A DNA stretch of 64,000 nucleotides. It comes from Verrucomicrobiota bacterium (lineage in GTDB: Bacteria > Verrucomicrobiota > Verrucomicrobiia > Limisphaerales > UBA1319). This document shows positions 51,890 to 61,352 of this stretch, piece after piece (the stretch's first letter is position 1; every line of letters starts with the position of its first letter). Location: positions 40,153 to 104,152 of the forward strand of contig JAKLHY010000020.1 of assembly GCA_022709905.1 (NCBI GenBank). The letters are read 5' to 3'. The notes under the pieces were generated by a model, which was not told where the DNA came from, made no database searches, and saw nothing but the letters and a program-made list of their open reading frames with translations. Both the position numbers and the translations under genes were made by a program.

Positions 51890-53858
51890 CCGGTTGGTTG
51901 CGTTGGGGGGTGGGCGGGGCGGCGTTAAGGGGGGCGGCATTGGTAACGGAGCCGCGACGAGGCCGGTCGCGTCCCCCAAAGCGCTCTTTGATGGCCGCGC
52001 GTTCGGTCTCATCGATCTGCCCGTCTCCGTTCGTGTCGTACTGTTTGATGAATTCCTCGCGGTTAAAGCCTCCGGGCATGCCTGGGGCGCCGTTGGGGCG
52101 CTGACGGGTTTCGCGATTGGCGGAGCGATCGAGTCCTTCCGCGACGCCGGATTCCTGGCCGAACTGCGGGAGGCGATCGCCGCGCCCGGTCCGGTTGATT
52201 TCCGAATCGCCGGGCACTCCGGCTCCCCTTCCCGAATTACGATTGTTTTCGGCCTCTTCGCCGGTTATGGCGGGCTGAGGACGGCCGTTGTCGTTGCGGG
52301 AATTGGCTTCGGCCGCGGTTTGGGGCGATGCTGCCGGTATCGCATCGTTGGTCGTCACGATGGAACCCGCAAGATCTTTATCCTGCGAGTCAAAAGGTGG
52401 AGAAAGCAGCACCCGATCGCCTTCTTTCAGACCTTCGGCGATTTCGATGAACTTGATGTTGTATTGGCCGATCGTCACGGGCACGGGGTTTTCCGGAGCG
52501 CTGGCGAGAAACACCACTTGTTTGCCCTTCCGCGTGGTGACGGCTTGGATGGGCACGGTAACGACGTTTTGGAGGTTGGTGATGACAATCTCGGCGCGGG
52601 CGGAAACGCCCGGTTTGATGTCGGGGAGTTTGCTGGTGATGACAATTTCAGTGGCATACACCTTGAGGTTCGGATTGCCCCAGCGGCTCTGGCTGTCCGG
52701 GAGGGGAGCCACGCGTTTCACTTCCCCGCTGAAACGCTGGTCCGGCATCGAATCCAGCACGATAAACGCGGGTTGTCCCGCCTGGATTTGATTGATGTGG
52801 GATTCGTGGATTTTGACCCTGAGCTTCATCTCGCTGGTGTCGGGCAGCTTGATGATTTCCTGCCGGTTGCGGATCACCGCGCCTTCCTCGATCATTGATT
52901 CGCTGCTGAACCGGTTGTCGCCTCCTCCGGCATAGACCACGAGGCCGTCCTGGGGGGCAAGGATCTTGGTGGCGCTGAGGTTTTTCTGGTCGCGTTCGAG
53001 TTTGCTTTTGTTGAGCTCCAGGGTGCTTTTTTGGGTTTGAACATCCGCGTTATATTGGGCCAATTTGCGTTCGCCCTGGAGTTTCACGCGTTCGAGATTA
53101 TCCTTCGCCTCCTGGAGCGTCGCCTCCAACTCGCGTTTTTTCTTCGGTTCGTCGAAGGTTTCGATCATCCAAAGGGCTTTCTCTCTTTGCTCGAGCTGAA
53201 GTTTCTTCTGAAAGACCGACAACCGATCCGAATCGAGTTTGGACTTGGATTCGTAGTTCTGTTTGTAGAGTTCCTCGGTCCATCGAAGGGTTTCCTCAGC
53301 CAGTTGGAGCTGTTCGATGACGTTGGTGATTTCAATCTGGGCATCGCGCCGGGTTTGGAGGGCTTCGCCTTTGACGAACTTGTCGAGATCGGACTGCGCA
53401 AATTCGACCTTGAGTTCGGCGGCGCTGATCTCGCTGTCGACCAGGCTCTTTTGGATGTCGAGTTGTTGCTCGGATTGAACGAGGGCAAACTGGGCCTTTT
53501 CCACGTTGATTTGCTGCAGGTTGACCGCATCGCGCGCCGATGAAGAATCCAGTTCCACCAACAGCTGGCCCTTTTTCACGTAGGATCCTTCCGGCAGGAT
53601 ATAGATAATCCGCGCGGTTCCCTCCACCTCGCTGCGGATGCTGACCTCGTTGACGGCCTCGATAGTGCCACCTTCGACGATGGAAATCAGGAAATCGCCG
53701 CGTTTGACCTCGTAGAAAGCGGCTTCTTCGGGGGCGGGTCCGGAAGTCTTGATGCCATAGACCAGAAAGGCCAGGACGGCGAAAATGACGAGAGCCAGCC
53801 AGAGGGGGTTCTTCCAGCGACTGGCTTTGGGGGGCGGAGAAGATGCCGGGGTGTTCAT
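51876..53858 (-). CDS. MacA/HlyD-type adaptor with C-terminal EF-hand
   Basis: A 660-residue membrane-fusion protein. One helix near the N-terminus (LWLALVIFAVLAFLVYGIK) anchors it. A barrel-sandwich/lipoyl region (GDFLISIVEGGTIEAVNEVSI, EGSYVKKGQLLVEL) is interrupted by a long coiled-coil hairpin (about 110-290) and followed by beta-barrel parts (SEMKLRVKIHESHI, PDIKPGVSARAEIVI) and LKEGDRVLL. The last 160 residues are unusual: a polar linker, then a canonical EF-hand loop, DTNGDGQIDETE (608-619), with Asp, Asn, Asp, Asp and Glu at positions 1, 3, 5, 9 and 12. The tail is Pro- and Asn-rich. This part is absent from E. coli MacA (about 370 residues) and suggests calcium sensing or binding. 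Confidence 0.92.
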   Translation of the reverse strand: MNTPASSPPPKASRWKNPLWLALVIFAVLAFLVYGIKTSGPAPEEAAFYEVKRGDFLISIVEGGTIEAVNEVSIRSEVEGTARIIYILPEGSYVKKGQLLVELDSSSARDAVNLQQINVEKAQFALVQSEQQLDIQKSLVDSEISAAELKVEFAQSDLDKFVKGEALQTRRDAQIEITNVIEQLQLAEETLRWTEELYKQNYESKSKLDSDRLSVFQKKLQLEQREKALWMIETFDEPKKKRELEATLQEAKDNLERVKLQGERKLAQYNADVQTQKSTLELNKSKLERDQKNLSATKILAPQDGLVVYAGGGDNRFSSESMIEEGAVIRNRQEIIKLPDTSEMKLRVKIHESHINQIQAGQPAFIVLDSMPDQRFSGEVKRVAPLPDSQSRWGNPNLKVYATEIVITSKLPDIKPGVSARAEIVITNLQNVVTVPIQAVTTRKGKQVVFLASAPENPVPVTIGQYNIKFIEIAEGLKEGDRVLLSPPFDSQDKDLAGSIVTTNDAIPAASPQTAAEANSRNDNGRPQPAITGEEAENNRNSGRGAGVPGDSEINRTGRGDRLPQFGQESGVAEGLDRSANRETRQRPNGAPGMPGGFNREEFIKQYDTNGDGQIDETERAAIKERFGGRDRPRRGSVTNAAPLNAAPPTPQRNQPDENR

Positions 53859-53860
53859 AA

Positions 53861-55591
53861 TCAGTTATTGAAGTATTCTTCGGGAGTTAACACCTTGTCG
53901 TCGAATTCCGTGGCGGCCGGCCGGGCGCCGGGGATAAAACCGGCCAGGTGGTCCTTCAGCCAAAACTGGGGCAGCTCCTTGTTCAACGCTCCAATGTCCA
54001 ACATCAGTTGCAGCCGCGACAAGTGGTAATCGACACGAGACACCGTCAACTGGTTCTGGACTTGGATTTGTGAATCGATGGCATCCAGCAGCTCGCGCAC
54101 CTCCACTCGCCCCGCCTCCAGAAGCAGGGCGGTGCTGGCGACTCGGCGGTTGGCCAGGACCAGCGCGTTTGACTGAATCTCGAAGTTTTGCCGACGTTGG
54201 GCGACGGTCCGCAGCCCCCGTGCGATGCTGTCCCGGAGCTGATCCAGGGTCAGAGTCAGATTGCGCAACTGGGACTCGAAAGAAATCAGAGTCGACCGGT
54301 AATCATTGCGTTCATTGAGGCGGTCCAGGGGGAGATCCAATTGGAGTCCCACGCCGGCCCGGATCTTATCCGGATCGAAGGTCGTATAATCCGTGGGTTC
54401 ATCGGAGGCGAGGGAGGCGTCGGCGATCAGGTTCAAGTCGGCTTTCAGACGATCGGCCGCAACCCGGACCTTGCGTTTGCTGTCCTCGAACGCATCGATG
54501 GCATTCAAGATAGTTAACTGCTTTTTCACGGCGATGCTATAAGCTTCCTGCGGATCCAAAGTTACATCGATCATCCCAATCTGTTCGAGATCTTTCAACG
54601 CCTGGTCCTCGAGCAGAATCTGCTCGCCCAGGGTCAGTCCCAACTTGATTTTGAACTGATCCAGGCTGGTTCGATAGCTTGCCAGGGCGTTGACATAAGT
54701 GTTTTTGGAGCTCAGCTCCTCCTGGCGCGCCCGGTCTACATCGACCAGCGCCTCCCGGTCTTTGGCCCGAGCCTCGAGGCGTTTCGTCGAGAGCCCCAGG
54801 TTCAGATAATTGGTGTAGCGATTCCGGATGGTGTCTTTTTGGGCGAGTAAGGCGAAGTAATCGCTGACGATTTCGAGCGCGAATTCATCCTGGAAGAAGC
54901 TGTAATTGCGCACCGCATAGACGACATTGCGTTCCGCCTGAGTCAGGCTTTCCACCGCGGCGTTGTTGCGGCCAAAACCGCGTAACAACGGCTGGACCAA
55001 ATTCACCGAGAGGGTGGAGATCACCGAGCGGCGCGGATCGCCCGTGTAATAACGCAAAATATCGTTGGCCATCGAAACACCAAGACGTCCGCCGCTGCGA
55101 ACCAGCTGATCCACGCCCACCTGGCTATTGACCGTGCCGGTCTGTTCGCCCGCCGCGTCGCGGGCATAGCGGGCCTGCGAGTTGGCGAAAAACTGCGGCG
55201 TAAACTGATATCGCGCCCCGGTGAGGGTAAGGGCCGTCAGGTAAAGCCGTTCCTTTTCGGCCTGGTAGGTGCGGCTCCGGGTGGCTGCCAGCTCGAGGGC
55301 GCCCTCGAGCGTGAGGAGCCGCCGGTTCGTCTGCAACCGGTCGTCAATCAACTCGGTGGCGGTGATATCTTTAGGCTTGCGCGACGAATAGGAGGTGTCT
55401 ATAGTGAAGTCATTGGTCCGCCCGAAGATGCGGTTCTCGGCTTGTTCAATGATGCGGTAGACTTCCTTGTCGGCCGAACGCCGATGGTGCGAGGTGGAGC
55501 ACCCCGATAAGATGAGTGCGACCAAAAATATCGTCGCTGTCCTCCAGTGAAAAACACGGGATCCGAATTGATTATTTGTTCTGGTGCCCAC
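53861..55591 (-). CDS. TolC-family outer-membrane lipoprotein
   Basis: A 576-residue outer-membrane efflux protein. It has a lipobox (TIFLVALILSGCSTS), so the mature N-terminus is lipidated, and long helical repeats typical of TolC/OprM (LTLEGALELAATRS, LNLGLSTKRLEARAKDREAL, LVLANRRVASTALLLEAGRVEVRELL). A GTG (55591) is the start. It is first in an operon: 2 bases separate its stop from the adaptor start, and the ATPase and permease genes follow with overlaps. Together they form a tripartite exporter spanning both membranes. Confidence 0.93.
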   Translation of the reverse strand: MGTRTNNQFGSRVFHWRTATIFLVALILSGCSTSHHRRSADKEVYRIIEQAENRIFGRTNDFTIDTSYSSRKPKDITATELIDDRLQTNRRLLTLEGALELAATRSRTYQAEKERLYLTALTLTGARYQFTPQFFANSQARYARDAAGEQTGTVNSQVGVDQLVRSGGRLGVSMANDILRYYTGDPRRSVISTLSVNLVQPLLRGFGRNNAAVESLTQAERNVVYAVRNYSFFQDEFALEIVSDYFALLAQKDTIRNRYTNYLNLGLSTKRLEARAKDREALVDVDRARQEELSSKNTYVNALASYRTSLDQFKIKLGLTLGEQILLEDQALKDLEQIGMIDVTLDPQEAYSIAVKKQLTILNAIDAFEDSKRKVRVAADRLKADLNLIADASLASDEPTDYTTFDPDKIRAGVGLQLDLPLDRLNERNDYRSTLISFESQLRNLTLTLDQLRDSIARGLRTVAQRRQNFEIQSNALVLANRRVASTALLLEAGRVEVRELLDAIDSQIQVQNQLTVSRVDYHLSRLQLMLDIGALNKELPQFWLKDHLAGFIPGARPAATEFDDKVLTPEEYFNN

Positions 55592-56095
55592 AACATCCGT
55601 TCTACTTTGTCTTAACGAGTTGACGTTCGCGGCTTTGTCGCGGTTACAAAAAAGCTCAGAGTCTGTGTCGCCCGTCCGAGGAGGCGGGCTGCGCCCCTGA
55701 GGATCACCCTGGGCGGGAGGGACTCGGGGAATATGAAAAAAAACCTAAAGAAACCGCGGAGAACGCCGATAGGACAAGGTGAACTCATTAATGAATGAAT
55801 GACGGGTGTGGCCAAGGAAGGCTGAGAGCCGTCATGATGAGCTTGAAGTAAAAGAGCAGGGAGAGAAAGACGTTTTATGGCTGTTACTCCTGCATCCAGA
55901 GATAAGGGAGATTCCAATGATGAGCCCATTCGGGTTCGGATCGCCGCGCGCAATCCCAAGGCAAGGTTGGCCAGTGGGGCCGTTCTGATGGGCAGGATCC
56001 CCGTGCGGTGGCTCGCGAGAATCGGTTTTCTGCCGCGGTTAATCCGGGCGAGTTGGCGAAGCGTTTCCTGAACCAGATCCCCGGAGGCTGTTTCT
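55592..56095. other. Divergent intergenic region, possible small ORF
   Basis: This 504-base gap separates the divergent tolC-like operon and the hybrid kinase gene and should contain both promoters. No clear -35/-10 pair is seen. A possible 64-residue basic protein (55877-56071, plus strand) starts MAVTPASRDKGDSND and ends RLIRASWRSVS. It has GGAGAG upstream but no known family, and is probably not a true gene. The stretch 55730-55800 is A-rich. Confidence 0.4.
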
Positions 56096-58015
56096 ATGCG
56101 GGACACTATTGATATCCTTTATCTCGAAGACGATAGCAGTGATTTGCAACTGGTTTGTTCCTACCTGGCCGCCGAGGGAATGGATTGTCGTTTGGTTCCG
56201 GTATCCGCCCGATCCGACTTCGAGGCGGCTTTGGACCATCAATCCTGGAGCCTTATTGTGGCCGATTTTCACCTGCCGACCCACAAGGCCCTGGAAGCCA
56301 TGCAAATCGCACGCCATAAATGCCCCTCGGTGCCCTTGTTGATGATTTCAGGAGTGCGGGAATTCAAGGGGCTTCTGGAGTCCTTTGGATTGGAGACGGT
56401 GGATTGCATAGGCAAAGATCAGTTGTCCCGCTTGGGATCCGCGATTCGCGCCGCCTTGAGTGGACAGCAGGATTATCGCGGGGGGGGAGAACGCCGGACC
56501 CAGACGACGTCGACGATGGACGCTCGTTTTCAGAGCCTGCTGCAGCACACCTCCGACATCGTTTTTGTGCTGGGTCTGGATTTGAAGGTTTTAAGCTGGA
56601 ATCTCCGCGCCGAACAGGCGACAGGCTGGAAACGACCCGAAGTCCTGCATCGCGAACTTCAGGAGTTCCTCCCCACTTCCCAGGAGAACACCCTGCAAAT
56701 CTGCCGGCAAAAAACGCTCGAGCAGGGACAATGGCAGGAGGAACTCCATATTCAGGATCGGAACCGTCGGATGCAGCGGTGGACCAGCAAGTGGATTCTG
56801 GTGAATAATCCGCCCGGCCATCCGGACGCCTTTCTGGTGATCAACAGCGAAACAGGACTTGCGCAGCGGATCGAAGAGCAATTGCTCCGGGCCCAGCGCA
56901 TGGACAGTATTGGCGCCCTGGCCGGTGGAGTCGCTCATGATCTTAACAACGTCCTTTCGCCGATTCTGATGTCCCTGAACCTCCTGAACGACCAGTGCGT
57001 CTCCGAGGAAGGACGTCAATTGCTGAGGACCCTCGAGTCCAGCGCCCAACGGGGCGCCGAGATCGTCCAGCAGATGCTGTCCTTTGCGCGGGGATCGTCC
57101 ACGAATCGGGCGGCGGTCGATGTCGGATTGCTGATCAGGAAATCTGTCAATATTTTTCGGGAAACCTTTCCCAAGAACATTCGGATTGCCGTCGAGGTTC
57201 CGGAGTCGCTGGGCAGCGTCTGGGGCAACATGACCCAGCTCCATCAGGTGCTCATGAATCTTTGTGTCAACGCCCGGGACGCCATGCCGGAAGGAGGGAC
57301 GCTGATGATTTCGGCCGATCGGACCGAGGTGGATGAATGTTATGCGCGGTCGGTCGAGGGGGCGCGTGTGGGGACGCACATCCGGCTGACGGTAAACGAC
57401 ACCGGTATGGGCATGCCGCCCGAGGTGCTGTCGCGGATTTTCGAACCCTTTTTCACAACCAAAGGCCCCGATCAAGGCACCGGCCTGGGCTTGTCCACAG
57501 TGCTGGGGATCGTGAGGGATCACCAGGGATTCTTGAAAGTGGAAAGTCATCCGGGATCCGGCACGCGTTTTGAAATCTGTTTTCCCCTGCATGATCCTGA
57601 GGGAAAGGCTCTGGAAGAATCGTGCGATGATGAGGTGCCCTTTGGCCAGGGCGAACTGGTCCTGGTCATCGACGACGAAGAATCGATTCGGCAGGTGGTG
57701 GCCAATGCGTTGCGCAAGCATGGCTATCGGGTTCTTGTGGCTGAAGAAGGGGCGCGCGCCGTGGATCTTTACGCCCGGCACGCGGGGGAGATCCAGTGCG
57801 TGATCACCGACATCGCCATGCCCGGCATGGACGGCGAAATGTCCATTCGCGCCATTCGCCGGCTGAATCCGGATACCCGGTTTATCGTATCAAGCGGGCA
57901 AGGACCCCGGCGGGATGCCCAGACAATGGCCAATTTGGGGGTCAACGATCTTCTGCCCAAGCCGTATAGGGCTGAAGAATTGCTTCGAACGCTGCATCGC
58001 GTTCTTCACGCCTGA
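56096..58015 (+). CDS. Hybrid histidine kinase REC-PAS-HisKA-HATPase-REC
   Basis: A 639-residue soluble kinase. The N-terminal receiver (about 5-120) has EDD and the phospho-acceptor D57 in LIVADFHLP, with LMISG and IGKDQ. A PAS domain (about 140-260) has FQSLLQHTSDIVFVLGLDL. HisKA carries H281 in GGVAHDLNNVLS. The HATPase has LMNLCVNARDAMPEGG, DTGMGMPPEVLSRIFEPFFTTK and GTGLGLSTV. A C-terminal receiver (about 515-637) has D572 in VITDIAMPGMDG. There is no membrane helix, so it acts in the cytoplasm. The order receiver-sensor-kinase-receiver suggests a relay step with input from another kinase and output by a separate Hpt or regulator; no partner is adjacent. GGAGG precedes ATG 56096. Confidence 0.95.
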   Translation: MRDTIDILYLEDDSSDLQLVCSYLAAEGMDCRLVPVSARSDFEAALDHQSWSLIVADFHLPTHKALEAMQIARHKCPSVPLLMISGVREFKGLLESFGLETVDCIGKDQLSRLGSAIRAALSGQQDYRGGGERRTQTTSTMDARFQSLLQHTSDIVFVLGLDLKVLSWNLRAEQATGWKRPEVLHRELQEFLPTSQENTLQICRQKTLEQGQWQEELHIQDRNRRMQRWTSKWILVNNPPGHPDAFLVINSETGLAQRIEEQLLRAQRMDSIGALAGGVAHDLNNVLSPILMSLNLLNDQCVSEEGRQLLRTLESSAQRGAEIVQQMLSFARGSSTNRAAVDVGLLIRKSVNIFRETFPKNIRIAVEVPESLGSVWGNMTQLHQVLMNLCVNARDAMPEGGTLMISADRTEVDECYARSVEGARVGTHIRLTVNDTGMGMPPEVLSRIFEPFFTTKGPDQGTGLGLSTVLGIVRDHQGFLKVESHPGSGTRFEICFPLHDPEGKALEESCDDEVPFGQGELVLVIDDEESIRQVVANALRKHGYRVLVAEEGARAVDLYARHAGEIQCVITDIAMPGMDGEMSIRAIRRLNPDTRFIVSSGQGPRRDAQTMANLGVNDLLPKPYRAEELLRTLHRVLHA

Positions 58016-58033
58016 GCGAATGGGGCCGAGGAT

Positions 58034-58654
58034 TCAGCGGAGGTCTTCGCCCAATTCCACGTTCCAATACGCCAGGTCGACGAAGTGTTTCCAGCTGTCG
58101 TGGTAGTTCAGGGAAAGATTGATTTGTACGAAGGGCCGCCATTTAGGCCGTTTGGGTTTTCGAACCAATTTCATCCCGGCTTCCTGGGGAGTGCGATTGG
58201 CTTTCTGCGTATTGCAGGCGATGCAGGAGCAGACAATGTTCTCCCAGCTGGTCGGCCCGCCTTGATCGCGAGGGATCACATGATCCAGGTTCAGCTCGGA
58301 ACGATCGAAGATCCGGCCGCAGTATTGGCAGGTGTTTTGATCGCGTTCAAAGATGTTGTGACGGGTGAACTTGACCTCTTTCTTGGGCTGGCGATCGAAA
58401 ACCAGCACCATGATGACCCGGGGAATGCGGATGCGGAATGAGACGGTCCGGATCGCCTCGGGATCGTATTCCCGCCGGGAAAAGTCCTGCCATTCGTGGA
58501 AGGAATAGGTCTGAAAGGTGCCGTCGCTTGCGCTGAAGACCACCTGGGCATGGCCCTGGAACAGGAGTGTCAACGCCCGTCGGGCAGAACACACGTTGAC
58601 CGCCTGCCATAGGCGGTTGAGCACAAGCACTTGCTGATTCAAGAGCGAGCTCAT
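58034..58654 (-). CDS. HNH endonuclease family protein
   Basis: A 206-residue HNH protein from ATG 58654 (MSSLLNQQVLVLNRLWQAVNV), the usual opening of this group. The zinc and catalytic motif is complete: CQYCGRIF, LNLDHVIPRDQGGPTSWENIV, CSCIACNTQKANR. Small stand-alone HNH proteins of this type occur widely in bacterial chromosomes with unknown roles, possibly DNA repair or restriction. It is convergent with the hybrid kinase. No methyltransferase partner is nearby. Confidence 0.9.
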   Translation of the reverse strand: MSSLLNQQVLVLNRLWQAVNVCSARRALTLLFQGHAQVVFSASDGTFQTYSFHEWQDFSRREYDPEAIRTVSFRIRIPRVIMVLVFDRQPKKEVKFTRHNIFERDQNTCQYCGRIFDRSELNLDHVIPRDQGGPTSWENIVCSCIACNTQKANRTPQEAGMKLVRKPKRPKWRPFVQINLSLNYHDSWKHFVDLAYWNVELGEDLR

Positions 58655-58766
58655 AACCCCACTCATCGGCGCGCACGCTACCATTGTCGCCCCCGGGTGT
58701 CAATGCCTTGCCCCCCGCCTGGCGTTGGCGTTGTCAAAGGAAGTCAATGGGTTTATTCTGCATCGC

Positions 58767-59948
58767 ATGCGCTCCAATTCCGCTCTCATCTCGTTTCTCA
58801 AGGCCGCCGGGGCGGCCGGATGCATCACGGTCGCCGCCAGCTTGGACGTCTGCGGCGCTTCGGCCGCGGAAGGGAGCCCGGCTTGGGCCAATCCGACGAA
58901 GACCCTTCTACCCTTTTGGCTCTCCCGGACAATGGAAGGGGAAAGCGTCTTGTTTATCCGGCCGGACGACAGCAGTCCGCCTCGGGCGTCTCTCCTGTTC
59001 GAACCCACTCGAATCCTGTCGGTGCGGGATTCCGCCGGCGAAAAGACCTATGAAGAAGGCCGCGACTACATCTGGAAACGGGGCGCACGGGAAATTTTGC
59101 TGCCCCCCGGATCCCGGATCACCTTCAAGTTGCCGCGGGATCTTCGTCGGCCCGCGGGAACTCAGCGCTACGCGTTAACCCATCGAGACGGCCAGGGGGA
59201 AATCCTGTTCGGGGCGGGACACGAATACCACGACATGCAAATCCTGGTCACTTATCTCCATCGCCGGGACTCCTGGCCGGGGCCGGTGCCATCGTATGCC
59301 GACGACCGGCTGCCGCGCACGGTCCGAATGCTCCAACGCAGGCAACCCCTCAGGATCGCCTTGTTAGGCGACAGCATTTCCACCGGCTGCAATGCGTCCG
59401 GTTGGGCGAACGTGGCCCCGTTTCAACCGGCCTACCAGGATCTTTTCACGCTCAACCTCCGGCGGGCATACGGGGTTTCCGTTGCTTTGACAAACTTCGC
59501 GGTGGGCGGCACCGACACGGCCTGGGGTTTAACCACGATTAACCAGGTGGCCGATACCAGACCGGATCTGGTGCTCCTCGCCTTCGGCATGAACGACGCC
59601 TCAGGCCGGCCTGCGGGTGAGTATCAGGCCAACATCCGCCGGATGATCGACGCGGTCCGCAAAGCCCAACCCGACACCGAGTTCATCCTGATCGCGACCA
59701 TGCTCGGCAACAGGGATTGGACCCTCCTGCGGCACGAGCTGTTTGGACCTTATCGGGACGCGCTGGGGGCTCTCTGCCAGCCCGGCATCGTCCTGGCCGA
59801 TATGACGTCCCTCTGGGACGTCCTGCTCCAACGCAAAAAGGACTGGGATCTCACCGGCAACGGCGTTAATCATCCCAATGACTTCGGTCACCGGATTTAC
59901 GCTCAGGTCTTGTCGGCATTGTTGATTCCGCCCTCCCGGCTGAAATGA
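58767..59948 (+). CDS. Secreted SGNH hydrolase with N-terminal beta domain
   Basis: A 393-residue exported esterase. ATG 58767 yields MRSNSALISFLKAAGAAGC with a signal-like segment ending near ASA. An N-terminal beta domain (about 30-190) precedes the SGNH domain. Blocks: IALLGDSISTGCNASG (Ser), NFAVGGTDTAWG, LLAFGMNDASGRPAGEY (Asn) and NGVNHPNDFGHRIYAQ (His). Such two-domain proteins are often carbohydrate acetyl esterases. It lies 15 bases before the GH84 gene on the same strand, so it is probably in the same operon. Confidence 0.88.
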   Translation: MRSNSALISFLKAAGAAGCITVAASLDVCGASAAEGSPAWANPTKTLLPFWLSRTMEGESVLFIRPDDSSPPRASLLFEPTRILSVRDSAGEKTYEEGRDYIWKRGAREILLPPGSRITFKLPRDLRRPAGTQRYALTHRDGQGEILFGAGHEYHDMQILVTYLHRRDSWPGPVPSYADDRLPRTVRMLQRRQPLRIALLGDSISTGCNASGWANVAPFQPAYQDLFTLNLRRAYGVSVALTNFAVGGTDTAWGLTTINQVADTRPDLVLLAFGMNDASGRPAGEYQANIRRMIDAVRKAQPDTEFILIATMLGNRDWTLLRHELFGPYRDALGALCQPGIVLADMTSLWDVLLQRKKDWDLTGNGVNHPNDFGHRIYAQVLSALLIPPSRLK

Positions 59949-59963
59949 GCAACTGAACAGCAC

Positions 59964-61340
59964 ATGCAAACCCAGAGAGAATTTCTGGCGGGTGTCATCG
60001 AAGGATTCTATGGACAGCCCTGGTCACCCCGCGAACGCCTGGAGTTGTTCGATTGGATGACCGAGTCCGGCCTGAACACGTATCTCTATGCCCCCAAGGA
60101 TGACCTGAAGCAGCGCGCGATCTGGCGAGAGCCGTATTCGATGTCCGAAGCGGAGTCACTTGGAGAGCTCATCCGAGCCTGCCGGCGGCTTCGGCTTCAT
60201 TTTGTCTACGCGCTGAGCCCGGGATTGGACATCGAATATGGGAATCCATCCGAGTTCGAGTGTCTAAAGAGACGCTTGGAACAGATGCTGGGGCTGGGGT
60301 GCGGGAATATTGCCCTGCTCTTTGATGACATTCCAGACGGTTTGGCTTTGGAGAACGGCGGCCGTGGCGAATCCCTGGCCTCAGCCCAGTGCCGCGTCGC
60401 CAACGCGCTGTTGCTCTGGTTCCGTGATCGCTGCCCCGAGGCGCGGTTTCTTTTTTGTCCCACGCCCTACTGCGGAAGAATGGCCGAACGTAAATTGGGC
60501 GGGGAAGAGTATCTGTCCACGCTGGGTCGGGAGTTATCGCCGGAGATTGACGTGTTCTGGACGGGGCCCGAAATTGTCTCGGAGCAAATCACCGCGGCTC
60601 ATGTCCGATCGATTCAGGCGGTTTTGCGCCGGAAACCATTGATCTGGGACAACCTTCACGCCAATGACTACGACGGGCGCCGCTTTTTCTGCGGGCCCTA
60701 CGCCGGAAGACCGCCCGAATTGCGCGACGAGGTCAGCGGATTGTTGATCAATCCCAACAGCGAGTTTGTCTTGAACTATGTGCCGATTCAAACCCTGGGC
60801 GAGTTCCTCCGTTGCGAAGGCTCCTGGGATTCTCGCAAGGCCTATCTGAGTGCCATGCGGAAATGGTGGCCCTGTTTTGCGACCGTCGGGCAACCCGTCA
60901 AGCTGGAGGATTTGGTCCTTTTGGGTGATTGTTTCTACTTGCCGCATGCGGAGGGCTCGGAGGCCAAGGCGCTTTATGAGCACATTCGGTATCTGCTCGA
61001 CCGGAATCCGGCGGAATGGGGTGTCCAGGCCGGGCTTGTTCGACAACAGATGGTTCGGCTGCGGGATTTCTGTGTCCAACTGACAGGACTGTGTCATCGC
61101 CCGCTGTTTTATGCCCTGAGCCGCCGCGTCTGGGAGCTGCGCGAAGAGTTGGACTTGCTGGAGGGTTTTCTGAGGCGCGCGTCTCAGGGAGGCATGCCGA
61201 ACGGCGGTTATCATTCTGATTTTCATCTTTCGGGCACGTATCGCGGAGGGCTGGTGGCGCGATTGCAGCAGCTGCTGGTTCAGGAACCGGACGGCGCCCT
61301 GAACCTGGCGCGCGCCCGTCCGGATCCGCGGGCCTCGTGA
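59964..61340 (+). CDS. GH84 beta-N-acetylglucosaminidase, eukaryotic O-GlcNAcase-like
   Basis: A 458-residue cytoplasmic GH84 enzyme. Motifs track animal OGA closely: GVIEGFYGQPWSPRERLELF, LYAPKDDLKQRAIWREPYS, YALSPGLDI, the catalytic Asp pair D121-D122 in ALLFDDI, FLFCPTPYCG, DVFWTGPEIVS, and IWDNLHANDYDGRRFFCGPY. The C-terminal part (EDLVLLGDCFYLPHAEGSEA, and RRVWELREELDLLEGFLR) resembles the stalk helices of animal OGA that follow the catalytic domain. No signal peptide is present, unlike secreted bacterial GH84 toxins. It removes GlcNAc by substrate-assisted catalysis. Animal OGA also carries a C-terminal HAT-like domain; here a matching GNAT gene starts 12 bases downstream. Substrate, protein O-GlcNAc or free sugar, is not known. 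Confidence 0.93.
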   Translation: MQTQREFLAGVIEGFYGQPWSPRERLELFDWMTESGLNTYLYAPKDDLKQRAIWREPYSMSEAESLGELIRACRRLRLHFVYALSPGLDIEYGNPSEFECLKRRLEQMLGLGCGNIALLFDDIPDGLALENGGRGESLASAQCRVANALLLWFRDRCPEARFLFCPTPYCGRMAERKLGGEEYLSTLGRELSPEIDVFWTGPEIVSEQITAAHVRSIQAVLRRKPLIWDNLHANDYDGRRFFCGPYAGRPPELRDEVSGLLINPNSEFVLNYVPIQTLGEFLRCEGSWDSRKAYLSAMRKWWPCFATVGQPVKLEDLVLLGDCFYLPHAEGSEAKALYEHIRYLLDRNPAEWGVQAGLVRQQMVRLRDFCVQLTGLCHRPLFYALSRRVWELREELDLLEGFLRRASQGGMPNGGYHSDFHLSGTYRGGLVARLQQLLVQEPDGALNLARARPDPRAS

Positions 61341-61352
61341 CTTTGATTGAAC

